NCBI GenBank assembly: GCA_018398575.1
Contig: JAGTXZ010000018.1
Span: 2,418,001-2,482,000 of the forward strand
Reading direction: 5' to 3'
Source of the DNA: Ampelomyces quisqualis
Lineage: Eukaryota; Ascomycota; Dothideomycetes; Pleosporales; Phaeosphaeriaceae
DNA: 64,000 bases
A program made the translations under genes and the position numbers. Under the pieces are notes generated by a model. That model was not told where the DNA came from. It saw nothing but the letters and a program-made list of their open reading frames with translations, and made no database searches. This document shows positions 33,793 to 45,980 of the stretch, piece after piece. How positions within the stretch are numbered: the stretch's first letter is position 1; the number at the start of each line of letters is the position of its first letter.

Positions 33793-34996
33793 GCCAAGTG
33801 GGCGACAGGAGACTAGGTATATGGTCTGAATCAATTCAACCACCGGTAGTGTCGTTTGGCGTCCAAATCTAGTGCGCAATTTCCGCCGGACACGCCATTT
33901 GATAGAAGAGAAGCGAAGAGGTCTACGTCGAAGTTAACTTTCCACTTAGAAAAGACTCAGTCCAATACATGACTGGGAACAATACCTATTGAATTCGAAC
34001 CCTCAACTCTTGTTGAACAAGCGTAAGACCGAAGACTAGGATGACAGTTGCAAATTCGCTTGGATTTTGAAGGACATCATGCGAGCATGTGCTCTTCATG
34101 TGATGTAACCTAGGAAAACTGCTTACCGTCGCCTGTTTTCCTACCAACAAATGATCATTTGGCTGGGTACTGCTGAAATGAAGCATACATTCGTGAGTCT
34201 ACAGTCAAACAGGCAAACGCGACGCGAATCTTGCCGAAATTTAGTATGCCCATCACATACCGGTATTACAGCCCTTCTTGACATCTCTCAAATCTGCTGC
34301 ATCTTGACTACCACCGTGTCCGATCCCGATCCGATTACCTATCACGACACGGACACCGGGGCGCCTTTGCAAGGGTCAAGTGAACCTATCGATAGGGACA
34401 AATAGTACTCCTGCTTTCTGTACTTCATGACGCGAGGATACTTCGCTACACGATCCAATGGCTCGCCAGCTGAGGTTGCGAAAGGCGGCATGTCCCAGGA
34501 TCATCCGACAAGGACCCTAATGAGGATTTGCTATTCCAAGGAGAGATTCGACTCGTATATCTGGCGAAACGCAAACAACAATCTGAAATGATGGCGATGA
34601 CAGTGCGCACTGAGCGCGCGTCAGCAGCCGTTATCCAGCCGCCGCAGCCACCTACTCCGCCACCCGCACTTCATAGGATAAGACCGCGGGAAATAGATGC
34701 AAAGAATGATTGTCGGCAACTTGACTAGGCGGAATACGAGACGACTACAAATCGACCAAGAGAAGTCAGACCAAGTAGAAGGTGCCAGGCATAGTGCATC
34801 TTGTAAGGTGACCGCTGTTATAAAGTATCTCGAGAGGATGGGATACATCGGCGTGGCTCAACTGAATGAGTTAACAAAAGAGGGTAGATGCTCAAGGTAA
34901 TGGGGCACTGCTAACGTTGGTCAGGCCGATCACCAGGAGCTGGCGGACTTCGAGAAACCAGAGTCATTTCACGAATTGATAAATCGAGGCCACACC
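33793..34996. other. intergenic, with a tRNA-like remnant
   Basis: About 1.2 kb. A degenerate tRNA-like segment lies near 33990–34041. A frame at 34697–34900 might belong to the next hypothetical gene, but I could not connect it. Confidence 0.4.
33990..34041 (-). pseudogene. degenerate tRNA-Arg-like copy
   Basis: On the minus strand this segment reads TCTTCGGTCTTACGC, then a stretch ending GTTGAGGGTTCGAAT. It resembles the anticodon-to-T-loop half of the tRNA gene at 35880–35963 (TTTTCGGTC … GTTGAGGGTTCGATC). The B-box-like GGTTCGAAT is kept. The T-stem no longer pairs, no A-box is recognisable, and the acceptor stem is lost. It is therefore called a pseudogene or chance relic. Confidence 0.45.
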
Positions 34997-35561
34997 ATGT
35001 CGGTTGCAGATTCTAGCATCAAATTACAGTACGAAGTCATTTACGATGTTCCGCAGCATCTTCAGCCACTCAGCATCGAACTTCAGCGCATCGAACAGGC
35101 ACTGGCAAAGGTTGAAGAACCCGAGACCTCATCTGATGAGGCATTCACTGCAGATCGTAGAGCCCGCATCTGGGGGCATCTGAGGAAGGCGGTACCCGCA
35201 CTTCGATTGGTCTACGATTCCATGCGCGGTTTCGCAGATAATGCTGCTCCTTTTAGCGATCAACTTCCGGAGTAAAATTCGAAACATGCCCAAAGATCTG
35301 CTGATGACATGCGAGTCATTGGATGAAAGGAAACAGCGGAAGATGGCCAAGGACTTCTTCGAAGAAGACATTACGATGAAAGAAGAGGGATTGCTCGACG
35401 CGACGGGCTACACCAAGCACTTTACAACAGTGAGATCGCTCGTCACTCGCGGCGTAGCGAACGAATTCTGTCGACATATGGAGCAATTCGGCAAGAGTGT
35501 GCAAGAAACGAGTGACGGGTTGGATTTCAAGGTCGAATTGAAGGACAAATCCATCAGGTAG
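34997..35561 (+). CDS. hypothetical helical protein
   Basis: I do not recognise this protein. A frame open from before 34976 carries an ATG at 34997 and ends at a GA|gtaaaa donor (35271). A second frame joins in the right phase at 35330, after a 58-base intron ending gaaag, and stops at 35561. The product is charged and mostly helical: QPLSIELQRIEQALAKVEE and KQRKMAKDFFEEDITMKEEG. The upstream frame stays open to about 34900 and is preceded by a good branch-acceptor sequence (gctaacgttggtcag at 34911–34925), so another exon may precede it. A frameshifted relic is the alternative to the inferred intron. Confidence 0.5.
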
Positions 35562-36340
35562 AGAAAAAAAGATCGACGTCGCCGGAGCTTGTGCCGCATT
35601 TGTCCAAGACCGCGAGCCCAAGAGCGTGAAGGCACTAGACGTTGAGAGTTTGAATAACGAACATAGCATTACATAGAACCAACAAAAAACCAGTACCATG
35701 CCACGAGCATCTCGAGACACATAAGACCCAGTGTCGTGTATGTCGAGGAAGAGTATAAGTAGAATTGCAGGGGCTTCAACATTAACCTATGCGGGTCAAC
35801 TACATCCTAATGTGAAAAAAAAGCATTGAATGAACGATCAAGATGTCAGCTCATGGTGTATGGACAGCAAAAACAAAAACGAAGTCCAAGGGGATCGAAC
35901 CCTCAACCTTTGGTGGACAGCGGACGACCGAAAACCAACGCGCTACCATTGCGCCAAGACTCCTTGTTTCGTAATTCATGATAGGAAACAAACTCAAAGT
36001 AAATATATACAAAAACTTTTACTCCGCGGCAAAATGAATATCAGGTGAGGCCCCTGGCTAGAGTTTTAGTCGAGCAAGCGAGGTGGTGACATCCCGGGCT
36101 CTGTTTCTACTCGCTTCTTGGCTTCTGCTACCATTTGCCTCGCATGGCAAAGCACGCTTTTCCCGCTCCTTAAGGCGCATACTATCTCCCAAGTCTCTTC
36201 ATCGGTAGGTTGCTTGTTGTAGAAGCCTGTTAGCCCACCGGAGCTCAGACCATAGCGGCGCCCGGGAATGTTAGAGTCTTTGTTGGAACGAGCTAGTCGT
36301 TGTCCGACACAACCGCATCTTGATTCTCCTCCTCTTTCTC
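35562..36340. other. intergenic containing the tRNA-Arg gene
   Basis: About 780 bases. Apart from the tRNA gene on the minus strand, nothing was recognised. Confidence 0.5.
35880..35963 (-). tRNA. tRNA-Arg(UCG) with a 12-base intron
   Basis: The minus strand folds as a tRNA of 84 bases. The acceptor GGAGTCT pairs with GGACTTC using two G·U pairs, and the discriminator is G. The D-arm is GCGC-AATGGTA-GCGC. The anticodon stem TTGGT/ACCAA encloses TTTCGG plus 12 extra bases plus C. Placing the intron at the standard site after position 37 leaves anticodon TCG, decoding CGA. The T-arm is GAGGG-TTCGATC-CCCTT. Internal promoters are intact: the A box TGGCGCAATGG fits TRGYNNARNNG, and the B box is GGTTCGATCCC. 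A TTTTT terminator follows the 3' end immediately. The arm sequences resemble other fungal tRNA-Arg(UCG) genes. Confidence 0.78.
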
Positions 36341-36988
36341 CTAGCTCCCAATATTCTTGTTGTTCTTTTGAACGTCTTCTACAAGATCAGCGTCAACGTC
36401 CTCAAACATGTTCGCCCCGGTCCTCGGCAGTGACCTGTCAAACGGATGCCTCTCCTCCCCCTCCGTCGGCACGTATCTCGATGACAATGCTCCATCCTCA
36501 TGACATGGCACGCTCGTAACTTTCGCCGCGATATAGCACTTACGGAATTTCGTATCCTTGCTCCGCTTCTTCGCCTCGTATGCCCGGTATGTTGCTCGAG
36601 ATTCTTCTGCCTTGCTCGCCAACATGCTCTTCGGCATCCTTGTTTCGTTCTCGGATTCGACGCAGGCATCGCAGTAGAAGCTCTTCTCGCCGACCTTAGT
36701 TCCATTCTCCATGCTAATGGCGGTCTTGTTGCCACCACCTTGGGCAACGTGATGGCAGTTGGGGGCGCACGGCTGGTCTGGCAGCGCGGTGTTAACGAGA
36801 TGTCCGCAGGATAAGACGTGCTCGAAGGACTGAAATGGGTCTAGGCAAGAATTGTTGCTGTTTGTCACAGTGACCTTGGGGTATTTTAGGGTTTCGCGGA
36901 TGGACAGTCGTGAGCCTGGACGGGCGTCGAGCAACTGGAATGCTTCACTGATCATGTTTGAAAATTGTTGAAGCGTATTTGAAGCCAT
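36341..36988 (-). CDS. hypothetical protein with Cys/His cluster
   Basis: A single-exon protein of 215 residues from the ATG at 36988; an in-frame ATG at 37018 would add 10 residues. No signal peptide or membrane segment is present. A Cys/His-rich stretch stands out: CLDPFQSFEHVLSCGHL, then PCAPNCHHV, then FYCDACVE. The spacing suggests a zinc-binding fold, but it matches no named finger I know. The C-terminal third is charged, with EDVDADLVEDVQKNN. Similar short Cys/His proteins are common as lineage-specific genes in filamentous fungi. Function unknown. Confidence 0.6.
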   Translation of the reverse strand: MASNTLQQFSNMISEAFQLLDARPGSRLSIRETLKYPKVTVTNSNNSCLDPFQSFEHVLSCGHLVNTALPDQPCAPNCHHVAQGGGNKTAISMENGTKVGEKSFYCDACVESENETRMPKSMLASKAEESRATYRAYEAKKRSKDTKFRKCYIAAKVTSVPCHEDGALSSRYVPTEGEERHPFDRSLPRTGANMFEDVDADLVEDVQKNNKNIGS

Positions 36989-38331
36989 CGTAAGGAGTAG
37001 TTGGTGTGAAGTGGGCATGTACTAGGGCTTCTTGTGTGGTTGAGTCGTGATCAGGATCCGAATTGTCAAAGTGTGAGTGGAGATTCGCAGTGGTTGGGAG
37101 GAGAGAGAGGTGAGCAGGAAGAGCAGCGCGGGAGGGCTAATATGGTACTGCGGGCTGTGAAAGCCAACCTGTATGACGTATAGGTAGCGACGAGGCATAG
37201 CAGCATCGCCGCTCGTAGACTTTCCTTTCACCGCATGAACTCGAGTAGGTCGTAGCTCTCCATTTCCATTCTCACACCGGTTCAATAGCTACTATATCAA
37301 CACATACTATACTACAACAACATTGCTTGCTCCACGGTGAACTAAGATCTCTCAAAAGACGTTGGTTCACATCTCAAAGATAGACAGCCTGCACTGGACT
37401 TGTGACTTGGAGCGTAATCATCGGATCACAAATCTATCAGGCCTGATCGTGGGTCAAAACATGTATGGATCGCACGCAAGCGAGGGTTTCTGTCGTCATT
37501 CCTTTCTTATAAGAGAGATTGGGGCGACCCATCATAATCGAGCGCAACATTTGCTTGCTGTCAAGATGCACACAACATGTTCAAATACCGATTGCAAGCA
37601 CCCGTTGATTGCTCGCTCTAGTCATAGTATTGCGGGTCTAAACACGACGAGCATGCACTTTGTCACACCCCCTGAACGCCTCCGTAGTAGCTCGAAACCA
37701 TTTCGAGTTTGCCGGAGCCCCAAGGCTCCAAATAGTTTGTAGATTGACGGGTTTACTTGTTTCTGTGCGAACTTGTAATTACAAAATCCCCGAGTCCTCA
37801 ACCTGTATGAAAGCACACATCCCACTGAAAGCAGCAAACACTCCTACCCATGATCTTCGAAACTTCAAGCTGCCACGACGATGGGCCTTTCAATACGCCG
37901 CCGTGTAAACGCCTTCCTAGTCTTTTTGAACGCCCTTGAACATCAATTCGATTGGACCGAGTAATATGATGCGAAGAAGGAGAAAGGAGGTGGTGTGCCA
38001 CTGCGGCACAAAGTCAAACCTTTTTGTAGTGCCTTTTGTGACCCGCGACTCCGCGGTCTTTCCCTACTTTTTTTGCTGGTTTTGTTTGTTACATCTTCGA
38101 CTCGACGATGGTACGAACCTGATGCGAGACGAATATCAGGGTCTCCTGGCACCATAGCCCCGTGTCAGCATGTCAGCGTGTCAGGGAGGAAGCTTGCTAG
38201 CAATTCGTATCTTTGGCGGTACATAGTGGTGCAATCGTGACTGAGAAAATGTCATGTCAGAACGCCACTAGCCAATGTAGGTAATGAGAGGAGTAAATAG
38301 CGAACATGTGCAAGCTTAGCTGAAAGAGCGC
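36989..38331. other. intergenic, nothing recognised
   Basis: About 1.3 kb with scattered short frames on both strands and no family features. Confidence 0.45.
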
Positions 38332-40339
38332 CTACGCCACCGTCGGAGTAGCCACCCCGTTGGTAGCCAGTTCGGCTTGTCGACGTTTTGCTGCTTGATG
38401 CTCGCTGTCCTAGTTAGCAGAACGTCAGTAAAGATGCAAGAGGGTACTCCAGAGGCACGGATCAATGCCTAGGAGGTTTTATGTGTCGCTGATCACGCAC
38501 TGGTAATCCGGTTTCGTTGAACTGGCGCTTAGCACTGCTCTTGCTCTTCTTTTTGTCCTTGCCCGACTTGCCCAGCTTCGACGGTCGGACCTCGCCATCA
38601 ACAAATACGTCACCGGGGAGCGCGGTGCTAGAAAGTCAGCGGATGGACCGTCAAGTACGAATTGACTTGCTTACTTTCGGGTGTGAACTACCTTCACGGA
38701 CATGGTGTCCTCATTGTATAGATTGGATTCGACGACCTTGGAGCGGAATTGGTTCGTAATGAACGATATGTCGAGTGTGCTGCGTTCTAAGCAGAGTTAG
38801 TCAAGTCCGGATGCTAATGGCGTCTGATGAGTATGTACCGGCAGGTAGTCTGAGACCAATGTAGAAGGTCATCGTGTAGATGATATGGTCTTCGGATGTG
38901 CCTGATGCGGGTATCTCGGAGACAGGAATTACGAAGTCGAGGCTGCCTTTCGTGACAGCTTCCACTTGGTCTTCATTTTTACATCTATGCACCCTCTCGA
39001 TGCCGTCAGTATAAGGACGAGCAATGTCAATCCCGGTCTGTCCGTCGTCGATGCCCTGAACAAGAATGCGGACCTTCGACTGCACCAGTCCGTGGAAGGT
39101 CACGTCAGCTTCCTTCGTGCGACTTGCCGCTATTACGCTCAGATAGTATTTGTGGTCTTTGGTGAAGAACGAGTGCCGAGTGAAGAGCGAATCCCAAGAT
39201 GCTTGGCCATTGTAAATGTCGCGCACAATTCCATCAGCTCGCAGAAACTCCTCCATCATTATTTGTTTCGTCGAAGGGGTGATGGTATGCGTCGAACACA
39301 TGGCCGGGAATGCAGGGGTGATGACAGGCATCAGATGGCGGGCATCAGGAGGGTAGATCTGTAGAACATCAGCCGGAGAAGACAGGTGCCCGCGTCACAA
39401 CTCACTGCAGGATTCCACACACGAAGGCCGAACTCCGGAAGCGCGTGCTCCTTCAGCATGACAGGCCTTGGCCAGTTCCACTTGTGCATGAGGGTGAAGA
39501 ATTTGGCGAGGATAGTGGCACCGCAAGCCATCGGGTAGAGTTGGCAGATGCGCGCCACCATAATAGCCCAAGCAATCCCACCAGGGTACCCAAAGACCGC
39601 GCCGTATATCGCACGACCTGTTCTAGGTCAGCTGAGTCGCAATCATCGTGCTCAGATACATACGTGTCGCCCATAGCTTGACAGCTCTAAGCGCGTAACG
39701 GAAGTGACGTCGTTGCGGCACGGAAGCGAGCAGCTCCTTCACAACTCGGGTACCGTTGACGCTGCGAATGGTGGTCTCCTCCAGATGTCGCAGCACAGAC
39801 TTGTCGACCGTCTCCATGTCCTTGGGCACCGACGCCATGGTTGGCATGGACGCAAACAGCAGATCCAAGCTGACGCCGCGGTACTCCATCTTGATGATGG
39901 GCACAAAGGCATCCTCGACAGGGACAAGCTCGCTGATGTCGTCGGCGTTGGACAGCTCTCTGAAGACCGAGGGAAAGATTCTGAAGAAGTCCTCGATGAA
40001 GACATGCTTGGGCACCACAATCAGCGTGTCGATATCGGACGATGGACCATGGACGCCGAGGGCGTAGCTGCCGAAGAAGAAGATTTTACCGCCTGCAACG
40101 TCCAGCATTGCCTGCGCGACGCCCTTCTTCTTGCCAGCGCGACGCACAAACTCCTCGACCACCTTCTGGACATGTGCCAGGACCTCTTCTCTTCGCTTGT
40201 TGCCTTCGGGTGTTTCGAAGACGTTCATGCGCGTCAGCGTATCGATGAGCTCATCGTTGAGCTTGTTATCTGATGCGGTAGGCGGTGCATCGGAAATGGG
40301 CCCCGTGACGCCCCATACAGGCTTCTTCGCTTCTTCCAT
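38332..40339 (-). CDS. PAP1: poly(A) polymerase
   Basis: The nuclear enzyme that adds poly(A) tails to cleaved pre-mRNA. Six exons (40339–39664, 39617–39406, 39358–38839, 38786–38675, 38627–38501, 38409–38332) join in phase to 574 residues, close to yeast Pap1 (568). The nucleotidyltransferase motif is FFGSYALGVHGPSSDIDTL, with the two metal-binding Asp residues; the third is in VSLDLLFA. The central domain has RHFRYALRAVKLWATRR and FGYPGGIAWAIMVARICQLYP. The RNA-binding domain begins with ITPAFPAMCSTHTITPSTK. The C-terminus is Lys/Ser-rich and ends ATPTVA. The five introns are 46, 47, 52, 47 and 91 bases. The last two exons, outside the conserved core, are the least certain. Confidence 0.95.
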
Positions 40340-41056
40340 GGTGGTGAGGTGCTGCGGAGAGCTGCTACACAAGAAGTCGCGTTTGACGCGCTGTGTCGGC
40401 TTTGCGGTTGCGGGGTTTGGAAAGGGTGGAGAAAAGGTCGAGTCAGAGAAGTCAACGCTCCCACATGGCGACTCGAGCTTCCCGAAAATGGGTCTGGCCG
40501 AGTGAATGGGCGCGAGTAATTCGTTGTTGCGCCGTCTTTGGATCTGGACGTACCGACCGACCGACTGCCAAGCCGCTTGTGGCTTCCTCTTCGGTCAGCC
40601 CTACGCGTCGGCACGACTACTCCGTATTGGAAGCGCATCTCTCACACAAGAGCGTGCTCGCACTGCTCCCTCCTTCGAGCATCACTGCGTCTATCGAGTC
40701 CGCGAGACGCGCTCAGCAGCTGTCAGCAACGTTAGGTCAAGCGACCAGTGAAAGCACTGCACAAAGCTTGCAAGAAGGAATCAAACGCAGCATCTCGGAA
40801 TCCGCCAGCAACGTCAAAGGAAGTCCCGTGGCATTAGATTGGCATTTCGACAGAGTCATCGTGTTGCAAAGGAGTAATTTTCATGATCGGTTTCAATTTT
40901 TAGGTAGCATTGAACTCGAGAAGAATGGGCCATTCAACGAAGGTTGCGACCTTGAAACATCACAACCTTGCCAAATAACCTACTCCCGATACGCCTGACG
41001 CAAAATCGCCGTATTCCTCCATACATGCTGTCTTTAAAACTGGTGTCCACGGCAAA
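40340..41056. other. promoter region of PAP1
   Basis: About 720 bases between the start of PAP1 and the end of the RBR gene. A plus-strand frame of up to 201 codons (40393–40998) crosses it. It has no recognisable family and runs divergent to PAP1, so it is left uncalled. Confidence 0.4.
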
Positions 41057-42159
41057 TCAAGCAGCTGCCACAGCAGAAGCAGTATCCGCCGCCTGCATGA
41101 CGTCCATCTCACAGATTACTGGCACATCCCTTGGTGGCTGGTCAAAACGGGGATTGCCGGGCAGGTATGGCTGAGCTTTCCTGGCTCCAGGAACTGCGGA
41201 GGCTGTTCACAGAGCGTTAGCAATGAGTTTGTTGGAATCGTCAAGATTTTCTTACCTGCAATAGTGCAGTTGAAGTATTTTCGACAACCTATACAGAACA
41301 TGCTATCACATCCCTTTTCCTTCAGGATGACGAGGTAGCAGTTTGGACAGCGCTTTCCATTATTTCTCTGCATCAGCTCGAGCGTTTCTTTCTCGAGATC
41401 AGACATCTTTTCATGGACCTTCTTCGCTGCAAATTCAGTGCATGTAACGTCTTTATGCCAAGACACCAGACACTCCGCACAGGAGCGATGAAGACACGCG
41501 TGGCACGATATCTGCGGGTACCCCGGCGCAGTAGGGTCTGGCAATCCTATCGCCTCGCACTCAGGTGCCGTGCAGGTGATTGGCTTGATCGTGGCATCAT
41601 GCTTCCAGACTTCGAACATCTCCAGGTTATACTTTTCCGTTGCCTCACCCGCCGGCAAATACATCTTGATGAAATCCCAGCTCCACACAGTCTGGCATCC
41701 AGGCTCAATACAACCGACGCCAACTTTTCGTGCACCTAGCTGATCGAGACGTGCGGACATGGCGTTTCCAATGCATGTTTTGCATACCGGATCAATCTTT
41801 TGGCAATTTGGGTTGCGACTGAGATGGGGCATGCAGTCCAGCGGCACATCCCAATTGCTTGACCCGTTCTTGTGCTTCGGAGGGACCCATGTCGGGAACT
41901 GGTCGGTTGTTTGCTCTTCAATGCAGATGCGGCACGTGGAATGGGCAGGAGGAGGCTTTGGACTCGAGTTCCGTTTGCACATGGTTGGTCATGGGTCTGC
42001 GCGACGTTGACGGGCAATTACCTTGGACTTTGCAACTCTTGATTGCGTTGTAACTTCAGCGGCAGTCTGCGAGCGCAAGACGCGAGTGCTGGTAGAGACA
42101 GATATCTTGGCGGGAGCCGCCCCTAACCCGGGACGAGGAGCAGTCCGTGTGCGCCGCAT
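41057..42159 (-). CDS. RBR-type (RING–IBR–RING) E3 ubiquitin ligase
   Basis: Three exons (42159–42022, 41955–41256, 41202–41057) give 327 residues. The Cys-rich core starts HSTCRICIEE, giving the first RING with CMPHLS and CQKIDPVCKTCI. The in-between (IBR) region contains ITCTAPECEAIG and ISCHACLHRSCAECLVSWH. The second RING is KRCPNCYLVILKEKGCDSMF, followed by CIGCRKYFNC. The Cys in the GCDSM context is the expected catalytic cysteine that accepts ubiquitin from E2, as in parkin and HOIP. The first exon supplies a basic, Arg/Thr-rich leader and is inferred from phase and splice sites only. Substrate unknown. Confidence 0.88.
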
Positions 42160-42760
42160 GGGTTGACCTTGAAGATAGTGGAAGGAAAAGGTAGTTTCAT
42201 GTAAGCGTACACTGGGATCTGTATCACGGCGTGCAAGATATGGAGAGTGATTGTGTGGGGTATGTCGTCCGGGCTGCAATACACAGCTAATCACAGGCTT
42301 ACCCACCAGCCTGGTACATGTGTGCTCGGTATAGACAGTGACTCACCGGTTGCCTTGCATCAGTTGGGGGTGGTACACATTGCATAGTGGGTTACATTCT
42401 ATCAGGCTGAGCCATTCACTCCACTATTTTTGTAAGACATGGTTAGGCAGACGCCAAAAGGCCGAGTCTCTGGTTGAACCCGGAAAAATCCAAGGCTGCA
42501 GCGCGGTCAACATGCGCAACATTGCTCGGTAACGCAAGTCCCGTCTTTCCATCGGAGCAGCTTCTGATGCCTGCGATAGCGACATGTGGTTGCCGGCGCT
42601 AGCTGAATGGTTCCTACCGTATTTAGTGGGTCGCGACTTCCGGGCGCTAACCAATCACATACCAAGGATGTCCGATCGCGAACTTTTCGTCGCGGAATCT
42701 TGGCTCTCCAAAACTATCCAACTGCCTTAGAAGTCTGTCGGACATCTCCATTCCAGCACG
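42160..42760. other. divergent promoter region
   Basis: Six hundred bases between the RBR ligase and DRS1 genes. No other gene was seen. Confidence 0.5.
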
Positions 42761-45233
42761 ATGGGGCCCAAAATCGATGATGAATTTGTGTTTACCATCT
42801 CCGACCACGACGACGTTTCTGACGATGGTGGCGCAGACGAAGCTGCCGCCGCGTCTGCAAAATTAGCTGGGCGCGGAAAGAAGCGGAAGCACACAGAAGA
42901 CCCAGACCTGAACATCAAACCAAAGGAAGCGCCGTCGAAGAAAGCTAAGAAGGACCAGAAGGGAAAGAAAAGAAAGCAGGCCGAACCCCAACCAGCCGCC
43001 GAGATCGATGAGAGCGATACAGAAATTGCGCATCCTGGCGAAGACGTCGAAGACAACGATGACATTGCGAGCGACTTCGAGTTCGCCGTTGGCGACATAG
43101 ACACGGGCTTTGTGGAGGAGTTTGATGGATGGGGCAATGAGCAGGGCACCGTTGGACGGGAATCAAATGCTGACAAGAAGAGTACCGCTGTCGATGTTGA
43201 CGATATTATTGAGCGAAGACGCAACATGAAGAATGCTCAAGAACAGGCTATGTCAGATCATGGAGATGATTCAGATCAGGACGAATTCACAGACTTTGAC
43301 GAGGATGATGAGCTGCTCGCGGAAGATGGGTTCGGCATGGGTGCTAGCGAGTCCGAGTCCGAAGTGGAGGACGAAGAAGACGCGGGCGATAATGACAGTG
43401 GCCGGCTCGCTGGTGATCCTGCAGACGAGGACGACGAATCTGACGACGACGTTGCTCCATCTGTACCACATCCCATGGACGCTGAAGGCGGAGACTCCGA
43501 CGACGAGGCCAGAAGCGAAGACGAGGATGCCGTGGAAGCGAAAAAGGCCGCTGCTTTCTTCGCACCAGAAGAAAGTGTGTCAACTAAGAAGAAGGGCACA
43601 AAATCAACAGGATCCTTCCACGCAATGTCGCTTTCGCGACCCATCCAAAAGGGACTTGCCGCCGTTGGCTTCACTGAGCCTACGCCCATTCAAGCAAAAA
43701 CTATTCCCATCGCCATGCAGGGCAAAGATGTTGTCGGAGGTGCTGAGACTGGTTCCGGTAAAACGGCGGCCTTCCTTATTCCCATTCTCGAACGTCTCCT
43801 ATACCGACCGAAGAAGGTTCCTACTACCCGTGTCGCCATCTTCATGCCAACGCGTGAGTTGGCTGTACAGTGTTTCAACGTCGCTACCAAGCTTGCGTCC
43901 TTTACAGACATCAGTTTTGCGCTACTGGCTGGTGGTTTCTCTTCCCGAGACCAGGAAGCCATGTTGAAGACACGCCCTGACGTAGTTATTGCTACACCAG
44001 GACGTTTCATTGACCACATGCAGAACACCGCAGCATTCCAAGTGGAGCATCTCGAGATTCTAGTCTTGGACGAGGCCGATCGCATGCTTGAAGAAGGTTT
44101 CGAAAGCCAGTTGAACGAGATCTTGACTACCATCCCCAAGTCGCGCCAGACGATGCTCTTTTCTGCCACAATGACGAGCACGGTCGACAAGCTCATTCGC
44201 ATGGGCATGGATAAACCAGTCCGGCTTATGGTTGATGCCAAGAAGCACACTGTGGCTGGCCTGACGCAAGAATTCATAAGGTTGAGGCAGGGCAAGGAAG
44301 ACAAACGACTCTCATACCTGATGTACATTTGTGAGAAGATCTATACGGAGCGAGTCATCATTTTCTTCAGGCAGAAGAAAGAAGCACATCGAGTGCGCGT
44401 GGTGTTTGCACTCTGCGGTCTGAAGGCGAGTGAGCTTCACGGTAACATGAGCCAAGAACAGGTAAGCCGATGTATGTTCAACCGGTTGACTCATCACTAA
44501 CGCCTCGCAGCGTATTCAATCCGTAGAAGCCTTCCGTTCAGGAAAGTCGTCATACTTGCTTGCTACCGATGTCGCCTCTCGTGGTCTTGATATCAAGAAC
44601 GTCTCAACGGTCATCAACTACGAAGCACCTCAGTCACACGAGATCTACCTCCATCGTGTCGGACGTACGGCCCGTGCCGGACGAAGTGGTCGTGCGTGCA
44701 CACTTGCCGCAGAGCCGGATCGCAAGGTCGTCAAGCAGGCCGTAAAACAGTCTAGGGATCAGGGAGCTAAGGTCGTCAGTCGACAGGTCCCAGTCGAGGA
44801 GACGGAGCGATGGATGGCAAAGCTCCGCGGACTTGAAGATGAAATTGAAGCAGTGCTCAAAGAAGAGAAAGAAGAACGAACTCTGAGTATTACTGAGCGA
44901 GATCTCAAGCGCGGCATGAATCTGATTGAGCACGAAGACGAGATCAAGTCTAGACCAAAGCGGGTGTGGTTCGAGACAGAGAAGGAAAAGATGGCCGAGC
45001 GAGAGAAGGGAGCTGCTGCGCTTAATGCCTCCGCTGGTGGTTCAGTTAAGCAGAAGAAGAAGAAGCTGAGCGGCAAGGACAAGAAGAAACTTGACGCCAA
45101 AGATGAGAGATCTGAGGGGAAGATTTGGAAGAAAGCCAAAGAAGATCGAGGCATGGATACAAACAGGGCGAAGGAGAAGAAGGCTCTAGCGAAGAGCAAG
45201 TCGAAGAAGATTAGCAAGCTGTCGAGGAGGTAG
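42761..45233 (+). CDS. DRS1: DEAD-box RNA helicase Drs1 (DDX27)
   Basis: A nucleolar ATP-dependent helicase needed for 60S ribosomal subunit assembly. Two exons (42761–44461 and 44511–45233) join in phase to 807 residues. The first 290 residues are acidic and Lys-rich, as in Drs1. The helicase core has the Q motif (PTPIQAKTIP), Walker A AETGSGKTAAF near residue 330, PTRELAVQ, DEADRM near 440 and SATMT near 470. The C-terminal RecA domain follows with ELHGNM, ATDVASRGLDI and HRVGRTARAGR; the intron falls inside this domain. The tail is rich in Lys and Glu (SVKQKKKKLSGKDKKKLD), fitting rRNA-associated work. Identification is very firm. Confidence 0.96.
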
Positions 45234-45980
45234 TGGCCTCGTGTGCCATAGTCTATACCTGGTCCACATAACAACAAGTCTGTAACACTTTTCTTGCTAG
45301 ACCTCATCCTCGAAACATGCATCAGTCCAATGCCAGCGATGTTGTCGGCTACACGGATCCGAAGCGCCCGTTTTACATCATGTGCCAAGAGGAGCCCCCC
45401 TTTTTGGTCTAGGCCGTGCAGGCGGGAGCTGGCGGACGGACGAAGTCGCCAATGGAGAATTTCTGAGGCCTGTCATCATCCCAGGCAGCGATTCTTTTGC
45501 TTATCGCGACTTCAAGACACGTAGTAATTTCCATGCACATCTACCGAGTACCCACGTCCTTCCTGGCTTCCTCGCTCGTGCACAGCACAACGTAGGCACG
45601 TGTACAGTAGCTCCTTAACTCTTATCGGCTTATCGGACCCCCGGCTTGGACAACTTTCTGAACCGGACCCACGGCGCCTCAACGATTCTTGCCGCGTACC
45701 AAGGCGCGTGTATTCACTCACTACGCGTACGAGACGTCCTGGTACCATCTCACGACCGATATCACCAGTTCAAGCACACCAAAATCGGCACACGAACCGC
45801 GCACGGAGCTCGCGACACGATCGACGACGGAAGCGGCACAGCGTAAGCACCAGCTACGCACACCACATCACTGGAGGCGGGGTACACCGACCGCTACGAG
45901 GCGTCCTAGAGCCTGGCAGAGACACGAAACCCAGACGATCCCGGCCCGCAAGACAACCACGGCCTTTCAATCAATCAACA
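45234..45980. other. intergenic and promoter of PIS1
   Basis: About 750 bases between two plus-strand genes. The part next to PIS1 is CA-rich, typical of a leader. Overlapping open frames look spurious. Confidence 0.45.

Noticed and set aside
40393..40998. 201-codon plus-strand frame divergent to PAP1
   Set aside because: Begins inside the PAP1 leader with basic low-complexity sequence. No family was recognised, and the region serves as promoter. It could still be a small lineage-specific gene.
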